DNA of 64,000 nucleotides from contig JAGCCU010000051.1 of assembly GCA_017651515.1 (NCBI GenBank), positions 44,455 through 108,454 of the forward strand, in the 5' to 3' direction. This document shows, one piece after another, positions 33,540-43,200 of the stretch. Under the pieces are notes generated by a model. That model did no database searches. It saw only the letters and a list, made by a program, of their open reading frames with translations, and had not been told where the DNA came from. The stretch is from Muribaculaceae bacterium (lineage in GTDB: Bacteria; Bacteroidota; Bacteroidia; Bacteroidales; Muribaculaceae). The position numbers were made by a program, and so were the translations under genes. Numbering within the stretch: the first letter of the stretch is position 1; every line of letters begins with the position of its first letter.

Positions 33540-34739
33540 TTATTTAGTCAACAGCCATAGTGAAGCTACCTTGCGACGTATGGCAATGATGTTGCCAATG
33601 GTTATCAGCGCCATGATGACAAAGCCAGTGATAATTGCAGGCAGTACGCTCACACGTGGCAGTTCAAACGCCTCGAGCATGGGCAAGTAGTGTGCCCGTG
33701 CGATAAGCATTAGCACGATGGCAAGGATGAGCACTGCGCCATTAATGGCAAGCACCATGATTACATATGACCGCGACACTTGCGCGGGACTATAGCCTAG
33801 CAACAGCAAATCACGCAATCGTTGAGTGTTCTTCTGCAACAGTAAATAGATGGAGAGCATGAGCACGAAGAACGACAGCAAACTTATGACAATGCCCACT
33901 GCAATCACTATCGACACAATTACCGTGAGGAAATAGCTCGCCTTGCTTGACTGGTTCTTGTCGCCCGCTACGTCATAGCGGTGGTCGGCCATATATTGCT
34001 CAATCTTCACATCGCCAGGGCTGTTCACTTCGATGATAAGACGCAGGGGATTGCCGTTGCCGCCGTTACCGTAGCGCTGGTTGGCCCACTTCATGAACTC
34101 TTCAGGCACGATTACCGTATTTAGGCGGTTTGAGAATCCTACGATGCGACCAGGCATAACTTCGTTGATGCCGTTGCCCGAGAAAGTGAAAGCCAGTGGA
34201 ATATTCCCCACTTGGCCTTCGCTGATGCGTGGCAATCCTTGTGTGGCGGCAAAGCCGAAGTTGTAGAGCGACAGATAGTCGCGCGATACGATTACCGGCA
34301 CTTCGGGATGGGCAGGGTCAAACTCCCAGTCTGCATCTGCCACGTCGATGAAATCAGTGGGAATGGCTTCGAAAAAGAATTGGCTCCGCATGGCGCGGCC
34401 ACTGTCGCCAAGTCCTACTGTGGCATAGATTGAGAACTCGCTGTTGGTGAAACGTCCCACCTTGCGGCACCATGGCTGTGCCTCGATGTCGGCAATGGCA
34501 GCATCGTCAAACTCGCTGCTATTGCCCATCATGGCACCAACGCCTGTCACTGTGCGTGTAATTACAATATAGTCTTTGCGTATAAATGACTCGTCATCGT
34601 TGAATACCGGTTTCACATCGTTATAGAACTGAACGGCAAGAATGACGATGGTGAGTCCAACGAGGTTGGCTATGGAGAACCCGATGAGTTGTGCCGGGCT
34701 TATGTGCTTGCGCAGTAGTTTCCAGAGTAGGTTCTTCAT
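33540..34739 (-). CDS. ABC transporter permease, FtsX-like
   Basis: I take the ATG at 34739 (MKNLLWKLLRKHIS) as start, 4 bp after the ATPase stop; the longer frame would overlap that gene. The 399-residue product has an N-terminal transmembrane helix, a periplasmic domain of about 220 residues, and three C-terminal helices (near residues 265-295, 320-345 and 360-385), the usual MacB/FtsX/LolCE layout. Such type VII ABC systems move or extract envelope substrates rather than import solutes. It pairs with the ATPase at 34744. Substrate unknown. Confidence 0.88.
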   Translation of the reverse strand: MKNLLWKLLRKHISPAQLIGFSIANLVGLTIVILAVQFYNDVKPVFNDDESFIRKDYIVITRTVTGVGAMMGNSSEFDDAAIADIEAQPWCRKVGRFTNSEFSIYATVGLGDSGRAMRSQFFFEAIPTDFIDVADADWEFDPAHPEVPVIVSRDYLSLYNFGFAATQGLPRISEGQVGNIPLAFTFSGNGINEVMPGRIVGFSNRLNTVIVPEEFMKWANQRYGNGGNGNPLRLIIEVNSPGDVKIEQYMADHRYDVAGDKNQSSKASYFLTVIVSIVIAVGIVISLLSFFVLMLSIYLLLQKNTQRLRDLLLLGYSPAQVSRSYVIMVLAINGAVLILAIVLMLIARAHYLPMLEAFELPRVSVLPAIITGFVIMALITIGNIIAIRRKVASLWLLTK

Positions 34740-34743
34740 GGCA

Positions 34744-35388
34744 TCATAGTTTAAGTTCAACGTCATAGTTCAATGCCAAATGATTGCCTACCGAAGTGAC
34801 TACGATGGCGGCACCCATCTGTGCGGCGGCATCTGCAAACAGTCCAGCCACGATTTTGTTGTTATCAGCATCAAGGTGGCTTACTGGTTCGTCAAGTATG
34901 AAGAAGTCGGCTGGTTGGCACAGCGTACGAACGATTGCAACGCGCTGTTGCTGGCCGATGGACAGTCGTGCCACGGGGCTGTGCAGTTTGTCGGCAATGC
35001 CCATGACTTCAAAAAGATTCTCTATTTCTTCGCGTGTCTTGTGATTGGTGAGTTGATTCTTGAGCCATACGTTCTCAAGGGCTGTGAGTTCAGGAAATAG
35101 ACGCATCTCCTGTGGCAAGTAAGCCAGCGATTGTTTGCGTAGTTCACACCATTGTGGTATCGAAAGCATGCGCGTGTCGGTACCGTCAAAATCGATGATG
35201 CCACTGTAGTCACGCCGGTAGCCGTAGATATAGCTGCACAGCGAAGACTTGCCCGTGCCGCTGTCGGCGACAATCAAGTATCGCTTGCCACGTTGGAATG
35301 TCAACTGGCACTGCCACACCTGACTCGGTTCTGGCTCGCGTCCGGCAAATACTGCCGGCAGTGCATTGTTTATGTTGATTTGTTGCAT
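34744..35388 (-). CDS. ABC transporter ATP-binding protein
   Basis: A 214-residue ABC ATPase: Walker A ADSGTGKSSL near residue 40, Q-loop YLPQEMRLF, signature LSIGQQQRVA, Walker B FFILDEPVSHLD, and a hydrophobic strand in place of a clear H-loop (VVTSVGNHL, with the histidine at the expected place). The length is at the short end of the LolD/FtsE-like family. It is 4 bp upstream of the FtsX-like permease and 1 bp after the split Fe-S gene. Confidence 0.92.
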   Translation of the reverse strand: MQQININNALPAVFAGREPEPSQVWQCQLTFQRGKRYLIVADSGTGKSSLCSYIYGYRRDYSGIIDFDGTDTRMLSIPQWCELRKQSLAYLPQEMRLFPELTALENVWLKNQLTNHKTREEIENLFEVMGIADKLHSPVARLSIGQQQRVAIVRTLCQPADFFILDEPVSHLDADNNKIVAGLFADAAAQMGAAIVVTSVGNHLALNYDVELKL

Positions 35389-35389
35389 T

Positions 35390-35767
35390 TCAATTCTGTA
35401 ATGGTTGTTGTTTTACCATGCCACCCGCCGTAGCCGTAGTGCGGCGCATCAATGGTGTGGTGAGGCGATGCTTGCCCACGCGATACTTGATTGCATCATT
35501 GGGACAAGCTGCGGCGCAGTTCATGCACATCACACAGCGACTGTGATCAATGGTGTGCTGCATTGCGTTGACGCAGCTCGACTTGCATTCGCGTTCACAG
35601 GCTCCGCATGCAACACACAGGTCGGGATTAATGTCAAGCTGCAAAAGTGAAAATTGGCTCACACCGCCCAGCACGGTACCTGCGGGGCAGATGGTGTTGC
35701 AGAATGTGCGTCCATTGCGCCATGCCAGTGCCATGATTATGACAAGTATTATCAACGCAGCAATCAT
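35390..35767 (-). CDS. 4Fe-4S membrane protein, C-terminal half (downstream of an in-frame TAG)
   Basis: This 125-residue frame continues the one upstream in the same phase, after an amber codon at 35786-35788 and six sense codons. It has one transmembrane helix, the segment AWRNGRTFCNTICPAGTVLG, and two ferredoxin-type clusters, CVACGACERECKSSC and CVMCMNCAAACP. In NapH/YccM-like proteins of Bacteroidetes this part is normally fused to the preceding half. As a separate protein it would still begin with a membrane helix from ATG at 35767. I think it is the C-terminal half of a gene broken by a nonsense mutation or read through. Confidence 0.75.
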   Translation of the reverse strand: MIAALIILVIIMALAWRNGRTFCNTICPAGTVLGGVSQFSLLQLDINPDLCVACGACERECKSSCVNAMQHTIDHSRCVMCMNCAAACPNDAIKYRVGKHRLTTPLMRRTTATAGGMVKQQPLQN

Positions 35768-35785
35768 TCCTATCAGAGTGATTTC

Positions 35786-36196
35786 CTAGCCGTTAGCCAT
35801 CGTAATCAATGAGTATGGGTCACTGTACAAGGCAATGTCGTGCGTACGGCTGTCGCCGGTGGCACTAACTACCACCAGAAGCAGCACGATGATGCGCAGA
35901 CGCCAGTCACCAGGCTGGAAACGATAATATCCTTGTCCGCTGTGACGCAGTCGTTTAGCAGCCCAAGCTACGATGTCCTGCAGTGTGCCCATTGGGCAGG
36001 CAGAGGAACAATACACCCTGCCAAAGAGTAGAGTGATGATTAGCCAGGTAATGCAAGCGCCCAGTGAAAACAGTGCCACGTTGATGGTCAGAAGATACTT
36101 TGCTGCGTCGTGGCTATGTCCGAGAGCTACCAGCACGACAATCAAAATAAGAATTGCCACGCTCAGCGTCACACGGATATACTTCACTGTTTTCAC
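35786..36196 (-). CDS. 4Fe-4S membrane protein, N-terminal half (ends at in-frame TAG)
   Basis: A 136-residue frame that begins with GTG 3 bp after tonB. It has three transmembrane helices, with the C-x3-CP motif YCSSACPMGTLQD after the second, and stops at TAG directly after the conserved SDPYSL segment. Homologous proteins (NapH-like, quinol-to-periplasm electron carriers) continue from here into a fourth helix and two ferredoxin clusters, which are found in phase just downstream (35390-35767). See the finding on the amber codon. Confidence 0.7.
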   Translation of the reverse strand: MKTVKYIRVTLSVAILILIVVLVALGHSHDAAKYLLTINVALFSLGACITWLIITLLFGRVYCSSACPMGTLQDIVAWAAKRLRHSGQGYYRFQPGDWRLRIIVLLLVVVSATGDSRTHDIALYSDPYSLITMANG

Positions 36197-36199
36197 TAA

Positions 36200-37027
36200 T
36201 TACGGCCAAAGACTAAAAGTGAGAGTGCCATGTCCTTCAGTTGTTGTTCTTTTAGGTACGGAGAATTGGCATTTTTTAGCGGCATCTTCACATCTTCGAC
36301 GCAAATCCATATCTCTCCAAGCTTCTCCACTTCCTCCAATTGCTCGAGCTTCAATTACTTTTCCGCGATTATTTACTGTAACTTTTACTGTAACAGAACC
36401 GTAATATCTACTTGTAGTTGTAGCCCATTTTTCAAGAGTGTAACCGTCCAAACCACCGATGCCTGGCTTTCCGCTCAATGCACCCTGGTTGGAATTGCCG
36501 TTGGTGCTGCCTTGTTTGCCGGTGCCGGTTCCGCTTGACTTGCCGAAGGCGTCTTTCACACGGTCATTCCTGGGAGTGGCATCCTCACCACGCTTCACCT
36601 TGGGATTTTCAGAGGTCTTGGGAGCCTCATTGACAGGACCGGTTTTCTTGGGCTTTTCCTCTTTTGGCTTCTCCTTCACCTTCATGGGCGACTCGGCCTT
36701 GGCAGTGACCACGGGAGGTGCCTGCTTGGCTGGTTCGCCGGCATCTTCCAGGTCGTCACCTTCGACATTGGGTTCTGGTTCCACGCTCTCGGCATTCTCA
36801 GGTGTCTCATTGTCCATCTGGTCGCTTTCAGTGGGGTCGAGCGTATTGCCGAGCATCACATATTCGCCGCCAAACATGATGGAATCCTGCTTTAACTCGA
36901 CCATTACAGGCTCGTCAGGCGGCCATTCATAGTGCAGTCCGCACGACACCAGAATGCCCACAGTGATGCACATCAGCAGAAAGGTGATGATGGCTGCCAG
37001 CAGTCTATTTCTTTTGTCATTGTCCAT
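36200..37027 (-). CDS. tonB: TonB-family energy transducer
   Basis: A 275-residue TonB. It has an N-terminal transmembrane helix (LLAAIITFLLMCITVGILVS), a long Pro/Glu/Lys-rich periplasmic spacer (about 60-190), and the C-terminal TonB domain with SRYYGSVTVKVTVNNRGKV and CEDAAKKCQFSVPKR. It passes proton-motive energy from ExbB-ExbD to outer-membrane receptors. It lies 2 bp after exbD. DNA of the last 200 bp is richer in A/T than the rest of the cluster. Confidence 0.92.
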   Translation of the reverse strand: MDNDKRNRLLAAIITFLLMCITVGILVSCGLHYEWPPDEPVMVELKQDSIMFGGEYVMLGNTLDPTESDQMDNETPENAESVEPEPNVEGDDLEDAGEPAKQAPPVVTAKAESPMKVKEKPKEEKPKKTGPVNEAPKTSENPKVKRGEDATPRNDRVKDAFGKSSGTGTGKQGSTNGNSNQGALSGKPGIGGLDGYTLEKWATTTSRYYGSVTVKVTVNNRGKVIEARAIGGSGEAWRDMDLRRRCEDAAKKCQFSVPKRTTTEGHGTLTFSLWP

Positions 37028-37029
37028 GG

Positions 37030-37551
37030 TTAGATGGTTGATGGAGCATTATTCACGTTTTGCGCAGGAACTGCTTCTGATGCAGTACCGCTTTCAGGTG
37101 TTGGTGCAGCTTCAGGAGCGGCATAAGGCTGCGAAGCTGGCTTGGTGGCAAGCACGATTTTCAGTCCGGCCTTCGAGCCTTTGTCAAGTATGTCGACAAT
37201 CTTGCCGTAAGGCACCACTTCGTCGGCATAGAGTGCGACAAACTCCTCAGGATTTGCCTGCTTAAGTGCTTGCATAAAACCCTCTAGCTGATCTGCCGGT
37301 AGTGGAGCGAGTTCGCTCTGTGTATGTTCGTCCTCTTGAGTGACGTACATGTTCATGTCCTTGTCAATGTAGATGCGCGTGGTGGGTTTCAATGCCGTCT
37401 GCTGGCTGCTCTGAGGCAAGTTCACTTCCAGTGCCGATGGAAAGACGAAAGTGGAAGTAACCATGAAGAAGATGAGCAGCAGGAAGATGATGTCGGTCAT
37501 CGACGCCATGCTGAACATTGACAACGTCTGATGTTGTCTCTTGAGTGCCAT
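37030..37551 (-). CDS. exbD: Biopolymer transport protein ExbD
   Basis: A 173-residue ExbD/TolR. The single transmembrane helix near residues 15-35, SMTDIIFLLLIFFMVTSTF, contains the proton-carrying aspartate. The periplasmic domain follows, with a Pro/Ala/Glu-rich tail. Only one exbD is present here, while many Bacteroidales operons have two. 9 bp after exbB. Confidence 0.95.
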   Translation of the reverse strand: MALKRQHQTLSMFSMASMTDIIFLLLIFFMVTSTFVFPSALEVNLPQSSQQTALKPTTRIYIDKDMNMYVTQEDEHTQSELAPLPADQLEGFMQALKQANPEEFVALYADEVVPYGKIVDILDKGSKAGLKIVLATKPASQPYAAPEAAPTPESGTASEAVPAQNVNNAPSTI

Positions 37552-37560
37552 AGTGAGTCG

Positions 37561-38337
37561 TTATTTAGCAGGCTCGTTGAGCAGGTCCATAAATTCCATT
37601 GTGTTACCCTCGAGTTTGTTCATCACCTTGTTGACACGCGAAGTGAGATAGTTGTATGCAAACAGTGCGATGATACCCACTATAAGACCGGCAACGGTGG
37701 TCACAAGTGCCTGATAGATGCCGCTGGCAAGGATTGTCACGTTGCTTTGGCTGCCGGCACTGGCAAGTTGGAAAAATGCCTGTACCATACCGGTCACTGT
37801 GCCCAAGAAACCAATCATGGGGGCACCGGCGGCAGTGGTTGCAAGCCAGTTGAAACCTTTCTCCAGTTTTGCTACTTCCATGTTGCCCACGTTCTCTATG
37901 GCTACGAGCACATCGTTCATAGGACGGCCTATGCGGCTAACACCCTTCTCAATCATGCGGGCATAGGGAGCGTTGGTGCTTTTGCACAACGCATGGGCAT
38001 TGTCTATCTCGCCGTTGTGGATGAAATTCTTGATTTTTTCCATAAAGGCAGCGTCGGTATGCGAGGCGCTGTTGATGGCAAATAGTCTTTCAAAGAAGAT
38101 ATATACGCTCACGAGAGCCAGTAATGCCAGTGGTATCATCAGCCAGCCTCCAGCCATGGTGAGATCCCATACCGAGAGGTTTTTGACAATGGGTTCGGCT
38201 GCCTGAGGAGCGGCTGCGGTTACGGGAGCGACAGCCGCAGCAGTGTCAGCTATAGCGGCAATAGTGTCGGTTGCTTGCTGAACGGCACTTTCTACTGGTG
38301 CGCCTACCTGTGCAAGAATCATGTTCAATAAAGTCAT
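37561..38337 (-). CDS. exbB: Biopolymer transport protein ExbB (MotA/TolQ family)
   Basis: A 258-residue proton-channel protein. After an Ala-rich N-terminal segment (about 1-50) come three transmembrane helices, the first LTMAGGWLMIPLALLALVSVYIFF, then GAPMIGFLGTVTGMVQAFF and ALVTTVAGLIVGIIALFAYN, which are the family's conserved second and third helices. It forms a pentamer around ExbD. Starts 38 bp after pdxJ. Confidence 0.95.
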   Translation of the reverse strand: MTLLNMILAQVGAPVESAVQQATDTIAAIADTAAAVAPVTAAAPQAAEPIVKNLSVWDLTMAGGWLMIPLALLALVSVYIFFERLFAINSASHTDAAFMEKIKNFIHNGEIDNAHALCKSTNAPYARMIEKGVSRIGRPMNDVLVAIENVGNMEVAKLEKGFNWLATTAAGAPMIGFLGTVTGMVQAFFQLASAGSQSNVTILASGIYQALVTTVAGLIVGIIALFAYNYLTSRVNKVMNKLEGNTMEFMDLLNEPAK

Positions 38338-38375
38338 TGTTGTCTATTTTTGATGTTAATGTTTTTTCTTTTTAG

Positions 38376-39092
38376 TTAGTCGGCCACAGCTTCTTTATAG
38401 GCTTTAACAGTGGCTTCCAGGCCCATGTAGAGAGCATCGGAAATGAGTTGGTGGCCTATTGACACTTCTTTCAGCGTGGGGATGTGCTGCTTGAAGAATT
38501 TTAGGTTTTCGAGGCTCAGGTCATGGCCGGCATTGAGTCCCAGTCCCACTTGATGAGCAGCTTCGGCAGCAGTCACATAGGGTGCAACAGCCTTTTCGGG
38601 ATCGGTGTGGAAATCATGGGCATAAGGACCCGTGTACAGTTCCACCCGGTCGGTACCGGTGCGGGCTGCAGCCTTGATGTTGTCTATGTCAGTTCCAACG
38701 AATATGCTAGTGCGGATGCCTACTTCATGCAAGCGATCGACTATGGACGTTAAAAACTCAATGTTGGGAAGTATCTCCCATCCTGCCGATGATGTCAGCG
38801 CGTTGGGAGCATCGGGAACTAGAGTAACTTGTGTGGGTTTGACCATCAGCACAAGCTCCATGAATTCGTCACTAGGATAGCCTTCAATATTAAACTCGGT
38901 GCGTACCAGGGGACGGAGCGCAAAAACGTCAGAGCGACGTATGTGTCTTTCATCGGGGCGAGGGTGGACGGTAATGCCGTCGGCACCGAATCGCTCGCAA
39001 TCAACAGCCACCGTTTCCACGCAGGGCACGTTACCTCCGCGGGCATTGCGCAGGGTGGCTATCTTGTTAATGTTAACGCTTAAATTGGTCAT
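38376..39092 (-). CDS. pdxJ: Pyridoxine 5'-phosphate synthase
   Basis: A 238-residue PdxJ, a TIM barrel that condenses 1-deoxy-D-xylulose-5-phosphate with aminoacetone phosphate in the DXP-dependent vitamin B6 pathway. Motifs: [14 protein letters not shown] at the N terminus, [40 protein letters not shown] and [13 protein letters not shown]. Length is normal. It heads the minus-strand cluster and is divergent from nadK, an arrangement I recall as conserved in Bacteroidales. Confidence 0.97.
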   Translation of the reverse strand: MTNLSVNINKIATLRNARGGNVPCVETVAVDCERFGADGITVHPRPDERHIRRSDVFALRPLVRTEFNIEGYPSDEFMELVLMVKPTQVTLVPDAPNALTSSAGWEILPNIEFLTSIVDRLHEVGIRTSIFVGTDIDNIKAAARTGTDRVELYTGPYAHDFHTDPEKAVAPYVTAAEAAHQVGLGLNAGHDLSLENLKFFKQHIPTLKEVSIGHQLISDALYMGLEATVKAYKEAVAD

Positions 39093-39122
39093 TATTGATT
39101 TTAAATAAATATTGCAAAATCA

Positions 39123-39152
39123 TTGGTATTATATAATTATATCGTAACTTTG
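39123..39152 (+). promoter_or_regulatory. Sigma-ABfr promoter of nadK
   Basis: TTG at 39123-39125, 19 bp, TAACTTTG at 39145-39152. It leaves an untranslated leader of about 120 nt before nadK. Confidence 0.6.
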
Positions 39153-39280
39153 CAATGTATATTATATGTGCTTTCTCACTAAGCGAGCAAAGTTACATGG
39201 AATTATCGAAATAAAAAAGTAAAAAACTCCTAAAATAGGGCTGCGACAGCTATTAGGCGCAGTAAAACCGACAAAAGACA

Positions 39281-40138
39281 ATGAAAATAGCGATTTTTGG
39301 CAACGAATATCAGCCTCAGCACGCACAGGGCATTTCACGCCTGTTATGGGCACTGCAGAAAAATGGAGTGGAAACGATGATTGAGATAAAGTTTCACTCA
39401 TTCCTTGTTGAGGAAGGACTGGGAGTAGAAGAACTGCCCGCCTTCGATGCTGGCTCGATGCCGCAAGTTGACATGGCGATGAGTCTGGGTGGCGATGGCA
39501 CTTTTCTCACCACAGTGATGTGGGTAGGCAACCGTCAGACACCCATTGTTGGCATCAACACAGGCCATCTAGGTTACCTCACTGCCTACCGTCTTGACGA
39601 GGCCGAGACGGCTGTCGCACAGTTGCTTGCGGGCGACTACAGCGTTGAGGCACGCACTATGCTCGAGGTAAAGTGCGATGACCTCGAGATTCGTCATCCC
39701 TACGCGCTTAATGAAATTGCTATCCTTCGTCACGACACATCGGCAATGCTAAAGATGCGCACATCGCTAAGCGACATTGAACTCACCACTTATCAAGGTG
39801 ACGGACTCATCGTCAGCACACCCACTGGATCTACGGCTTACAATCTGAGTGCTGGTGGACCGATTATCTCACCTGCTGCACAATGTGTGGTGCTGTCGCC
39901 GTTGTCACCGCACTCGCTCACCATGCGCCCGCTGGTGGTGCCCGATGAGGCCGTGGTAAGCATTACAACCCATTCGCGCGCAGCCAGTTATCAGATGAGC
40001 ATCGATGGCGAGGTACACGTCTGCCCCGAAGGCACAACGGTCACAGTTCGCAAGGCACCGTTCCAGGCAATGGTCGTGCAGCCACGCGGACGTCACTTCG
40101 CAATGGCCCTCCGCGAAAAACTCCTCTGGGGCACATAA
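39281..40138 (+). CDS. nadK: NAD kinase
   Basis: A 285-residue NAD kinase that makes NADP from NAD and ATP or polyphosphate. Motifs: MSLGGDGTFLTT (GGDG), PIVGINTGHLGYL, ALNEIAILR (NE-A), DGLIVSTPTGSTAYNLSAGGP and LTMRPLVVPDE. Length is normal. It is divergent from pdxJ and convergent with mfd; the 78-bp gap to mfd holds a degenerate 10-bp repeat and no clear terminator. Confidence 0.97.
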   Translation: MKIAIFGNEYQPQHAQGISRLLWALQKNGVETMIEIKFHSFLVEEGLGVEELPAFDAGSMPQVDMAMSLGGDGTFLTTVMWVGNRQTPIVGINTGHLGYLTAYRLDEAETAVAQLLAGDYSVEARTMLEVKCDDLEIRHPYALNEIAILRHDTSAMLKMRTSLSDIELTTYQGDGLIVSTPTGSTAYNLSAGGPIISPAAQCVVLSPLSPHSLTMRPLVVPDEAVVSITTHSRAASYQMSIDGEVHVCPEGTTVTVRKAPFQAMVVQPRGRHFAMALREKLLWGT

Positions 40139-40216
40139 CCCACTCAAATAAACATTCTTGGAGTCAACCAAATGGCCCCGCCCCTAAAGTCCTTAATGTT
40201 CTTAGTGACCTTAAAG

Positions 40217-43200
40217 TTATACCGATGGCAGGGCGGTGATGCTGCGCAGGATGTCGAGAGCCTGGCTCACCGTAGTTACGTTGTAGAGCAGGAATGAGCG
40301 TTTGCCGTTGACTTGCCTGATTTTGCACGTTTGAGGGTGGTTCTGTGCATAGCAGAGGATACGTCCGAATGCTGCTGACTGGTAGTATGCCACATTTTCT
40401 TCGCCTACGAAATAGATGTACATATTGCTCTGTTTCAGGGCAATCTTTTCGATTCCCAGCGTGCGGGCCGTATGACGCAACGGCACGATGCGAATAAGTT
40501 CCTGGCCGATATAAGGAATGGGGCCAAAGCGGTCCTTCAACCGGCTTTCAAAGGCTGCAATCTGTTCGTCGGTTTCCATGCCGTCGAGTTCGCGGTATAG
40601 GTTGATACGCTCACCTTCTTGTGGGACATAGGTGGCAGGGAACATCAGTTCCAAGTCGGTGTCGATAGTGCAGTCTGAAACAAATTCGACGCCTTCGGCA
40701 TTACCTTGTGCCGATTCGGTATCTTCGAGAATGTCGGCAAATTCCTCGGTCTTAAGTTCAAGTACAGCTTCCTTGAGGATTTTCTGATAGGTTTCGTAGC
40801 CCAGGTCGGCAATAAAGCCGCTCTGCTCGGCACCCAATAGGTTGCCCGCACCACGGATGTCAAGGTCCTGCATGGCAATGTGGATACCCGCTCCAAGGTC
40901 GCTGAAACTCTCAATGGCTTGCAAACGGCGATGTGCGTCAGCAGAGATGGTCTGTTGTGAGGGCACGAGCAAATAGCAGAAGGCCTTGCGGCTGCTACGA
41001 CCTACACGACCGCGTAATTGGTGCAACTCACTCAGGCCAAAGTTCTGCGCATTGTTGATGATGATTGTGTTCACGTTGGGCATGTCAACACCATTCTCGA
41101 TGATGGTCGTTGACAGCAGCACGTCGTAGTCATGATTGCCGAAGTCGATGATTATCTGTTCCAGCTGCTCCGGTGGCATATGTCCGTGTGCTACGACTAC
41201 TCTGGCATCTGGCACAAGGCGATTTACCATGTGCTGCAGGTTGTACAGCTGTTCTATGCGGTGGTTGATGAAGAACACTTGGCCGTTGCGCGACAACTCA
41301 AAGTTGATGGCTTCGCTCACCACTTCATCGCTGATGGCAGTGAGTGAGGTGAGGATGGGATAGCGGTTGGCTGGCGGAGTGTTGATTGCACTCAAGTCGC
41401 GGGCTCCCATCAGCGAGAATTGCAGGGTGCGCGGAATGGGGGTAGCACTCATTGTCAAAGTGTCCACATTCACCTTCATCTGCTTGAGCTTTTCCTTTAC
41501 GCTGACACCGAACTTCTGTTCCTCGTCAATTACAAGCAACCCCAAGTCTTTGAATTTCACCGACTTGCCAATCAACTTGTGGGTGCCGATTATGATATCA
41601 ATCTTGCCATCGGCAAGGTCGGCAAGCAATGCCTTCACGTCTTTGGGTTTGCGGGCACGGCTCAGGTAGTCAACACGTACGGGGAAGTCCTTCAGTCGGT
41701 CGGTAAAAGTGTGGTAGTGCTGGAATGCCAGCACGGTAGTAGGTACGAGCACTGCTGTCTGCTTGCCGTCGATGGCGGCCTTGAACGCTGCGCGGATAGC
41801 CACTTCGGTCTTACCGAACCCCACGTCGCCACAAATCAGGCGGTCCATCGGCCGCTTGCTTTCCATATCGGCTTTTACGGCTTGTGTAGCCTTGAGTTGA
41901 TCGGGCGTGTCCTCATATATGAACGAAGCCTCGAGCTCCTGTTGCAGATATCCATCGGGTGAATAGGCAAAGCCTTCCTGTTCGCGTCGCGCAGCATATA
42001 ATTTGATAAGGTCGCGGGCAATGTCTTTCAAGCGGCTCTTGGTGCGTGACTTCATCTTGTTCCATGCACCGGAACCCAGTTTGTGCAGACGTGGCTCCAC
42101 ACCTTCTTTGCCACGATACTTAGACAGTTTGTGCAGCGAGTGGATGGAAACGAAGATCATGTCACCGTTCAGGTAGGTGAGTTTTATCATCTCCTGCATC
42201 TTGCCGTTGATGCCCGTGCGTAATAATCCGCCGAACTTGCCCACACCGTGGTCTTCGTGAACGATGTAGTCGCCCACTTCAATCTGGCTCAGTTCCTTGA
42301 GTGACAGCGCAAGCTTTCCGCTGCGTGCCCGCTCGCTCTTCAGGTTATACTTATGGAATCGGTCGAAGATCTGGTGGTCGGTGAATACACAAAGCTTGAG
42401 GTCGTCATCCACAAATCCCTCATGCAGCGTGTGTAGCACAGGCTCAAACTGTATGTCGTCCTTGCGATCTTCAAAGATTACGCCTAGACGCTTGATTTGC
42501 TTCTCACTATCACTCAGGATAAGCAGTCGGTAATCCTCAGACAGGAATTTTCTGAATGAGTCGCTGATCAGGTCGAAATTCTTGTGGTAGATGCCTTGTG
42601 GAGTGCAGTGCAGAGTGAGGCGTGCGTTGCCCTGTTCGGCACTCTCACCAAGCGAGTAGCGGATTTGCCGCATAACACCAACCTGGAACTTAAACTTGTC
42701 GGGGTCAACAATCTTGTGGTGTGCCTCGCGGTCGCTCTCGCCGGCAATCAATGCCTTCATCGACAATCCTTCGGCAGCGATTGCATCGACACGGCTTTTC
42801 AGCCAATCCACATTGTGGCACACAAGCATGGTGTCGCTACCGGCAAACTCCAGGAAGGTGATGCCTGAACTGTTCTGCTTGCCGTTGCTGCCCAATATGT
42901 TTACCTCCGACACTCGCTCATCGCTTAACTGAGTCTCGACGTTGAATGTGCGGATGCTTTCAATCTCGTCGCCCATGAAGTCGATGCGGTAAGGCAACTC
43001 GTGGCTGAACGAGAATACATCGATTATTGAACCACGTACAGCAAACTGCCCAGGTTCATAAACATAGTCGACCTTGCTGAAACCCAGTTCGAGCAGTCGT
43101 TTGGCAGTATCGGTCATGTCTACCTCTATGCCTGTTTCCAGATGGATTGTTGATTTTTCTATGGCGCTGCGGCTGGCCACTTTTTCGGCCAAGGCCTCGG

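Noticed and set aside
35390-36196. Recoded TAG (amber as sense codon)
   Set aside because: Other genes in the window end in TAG, so the standard code applies.
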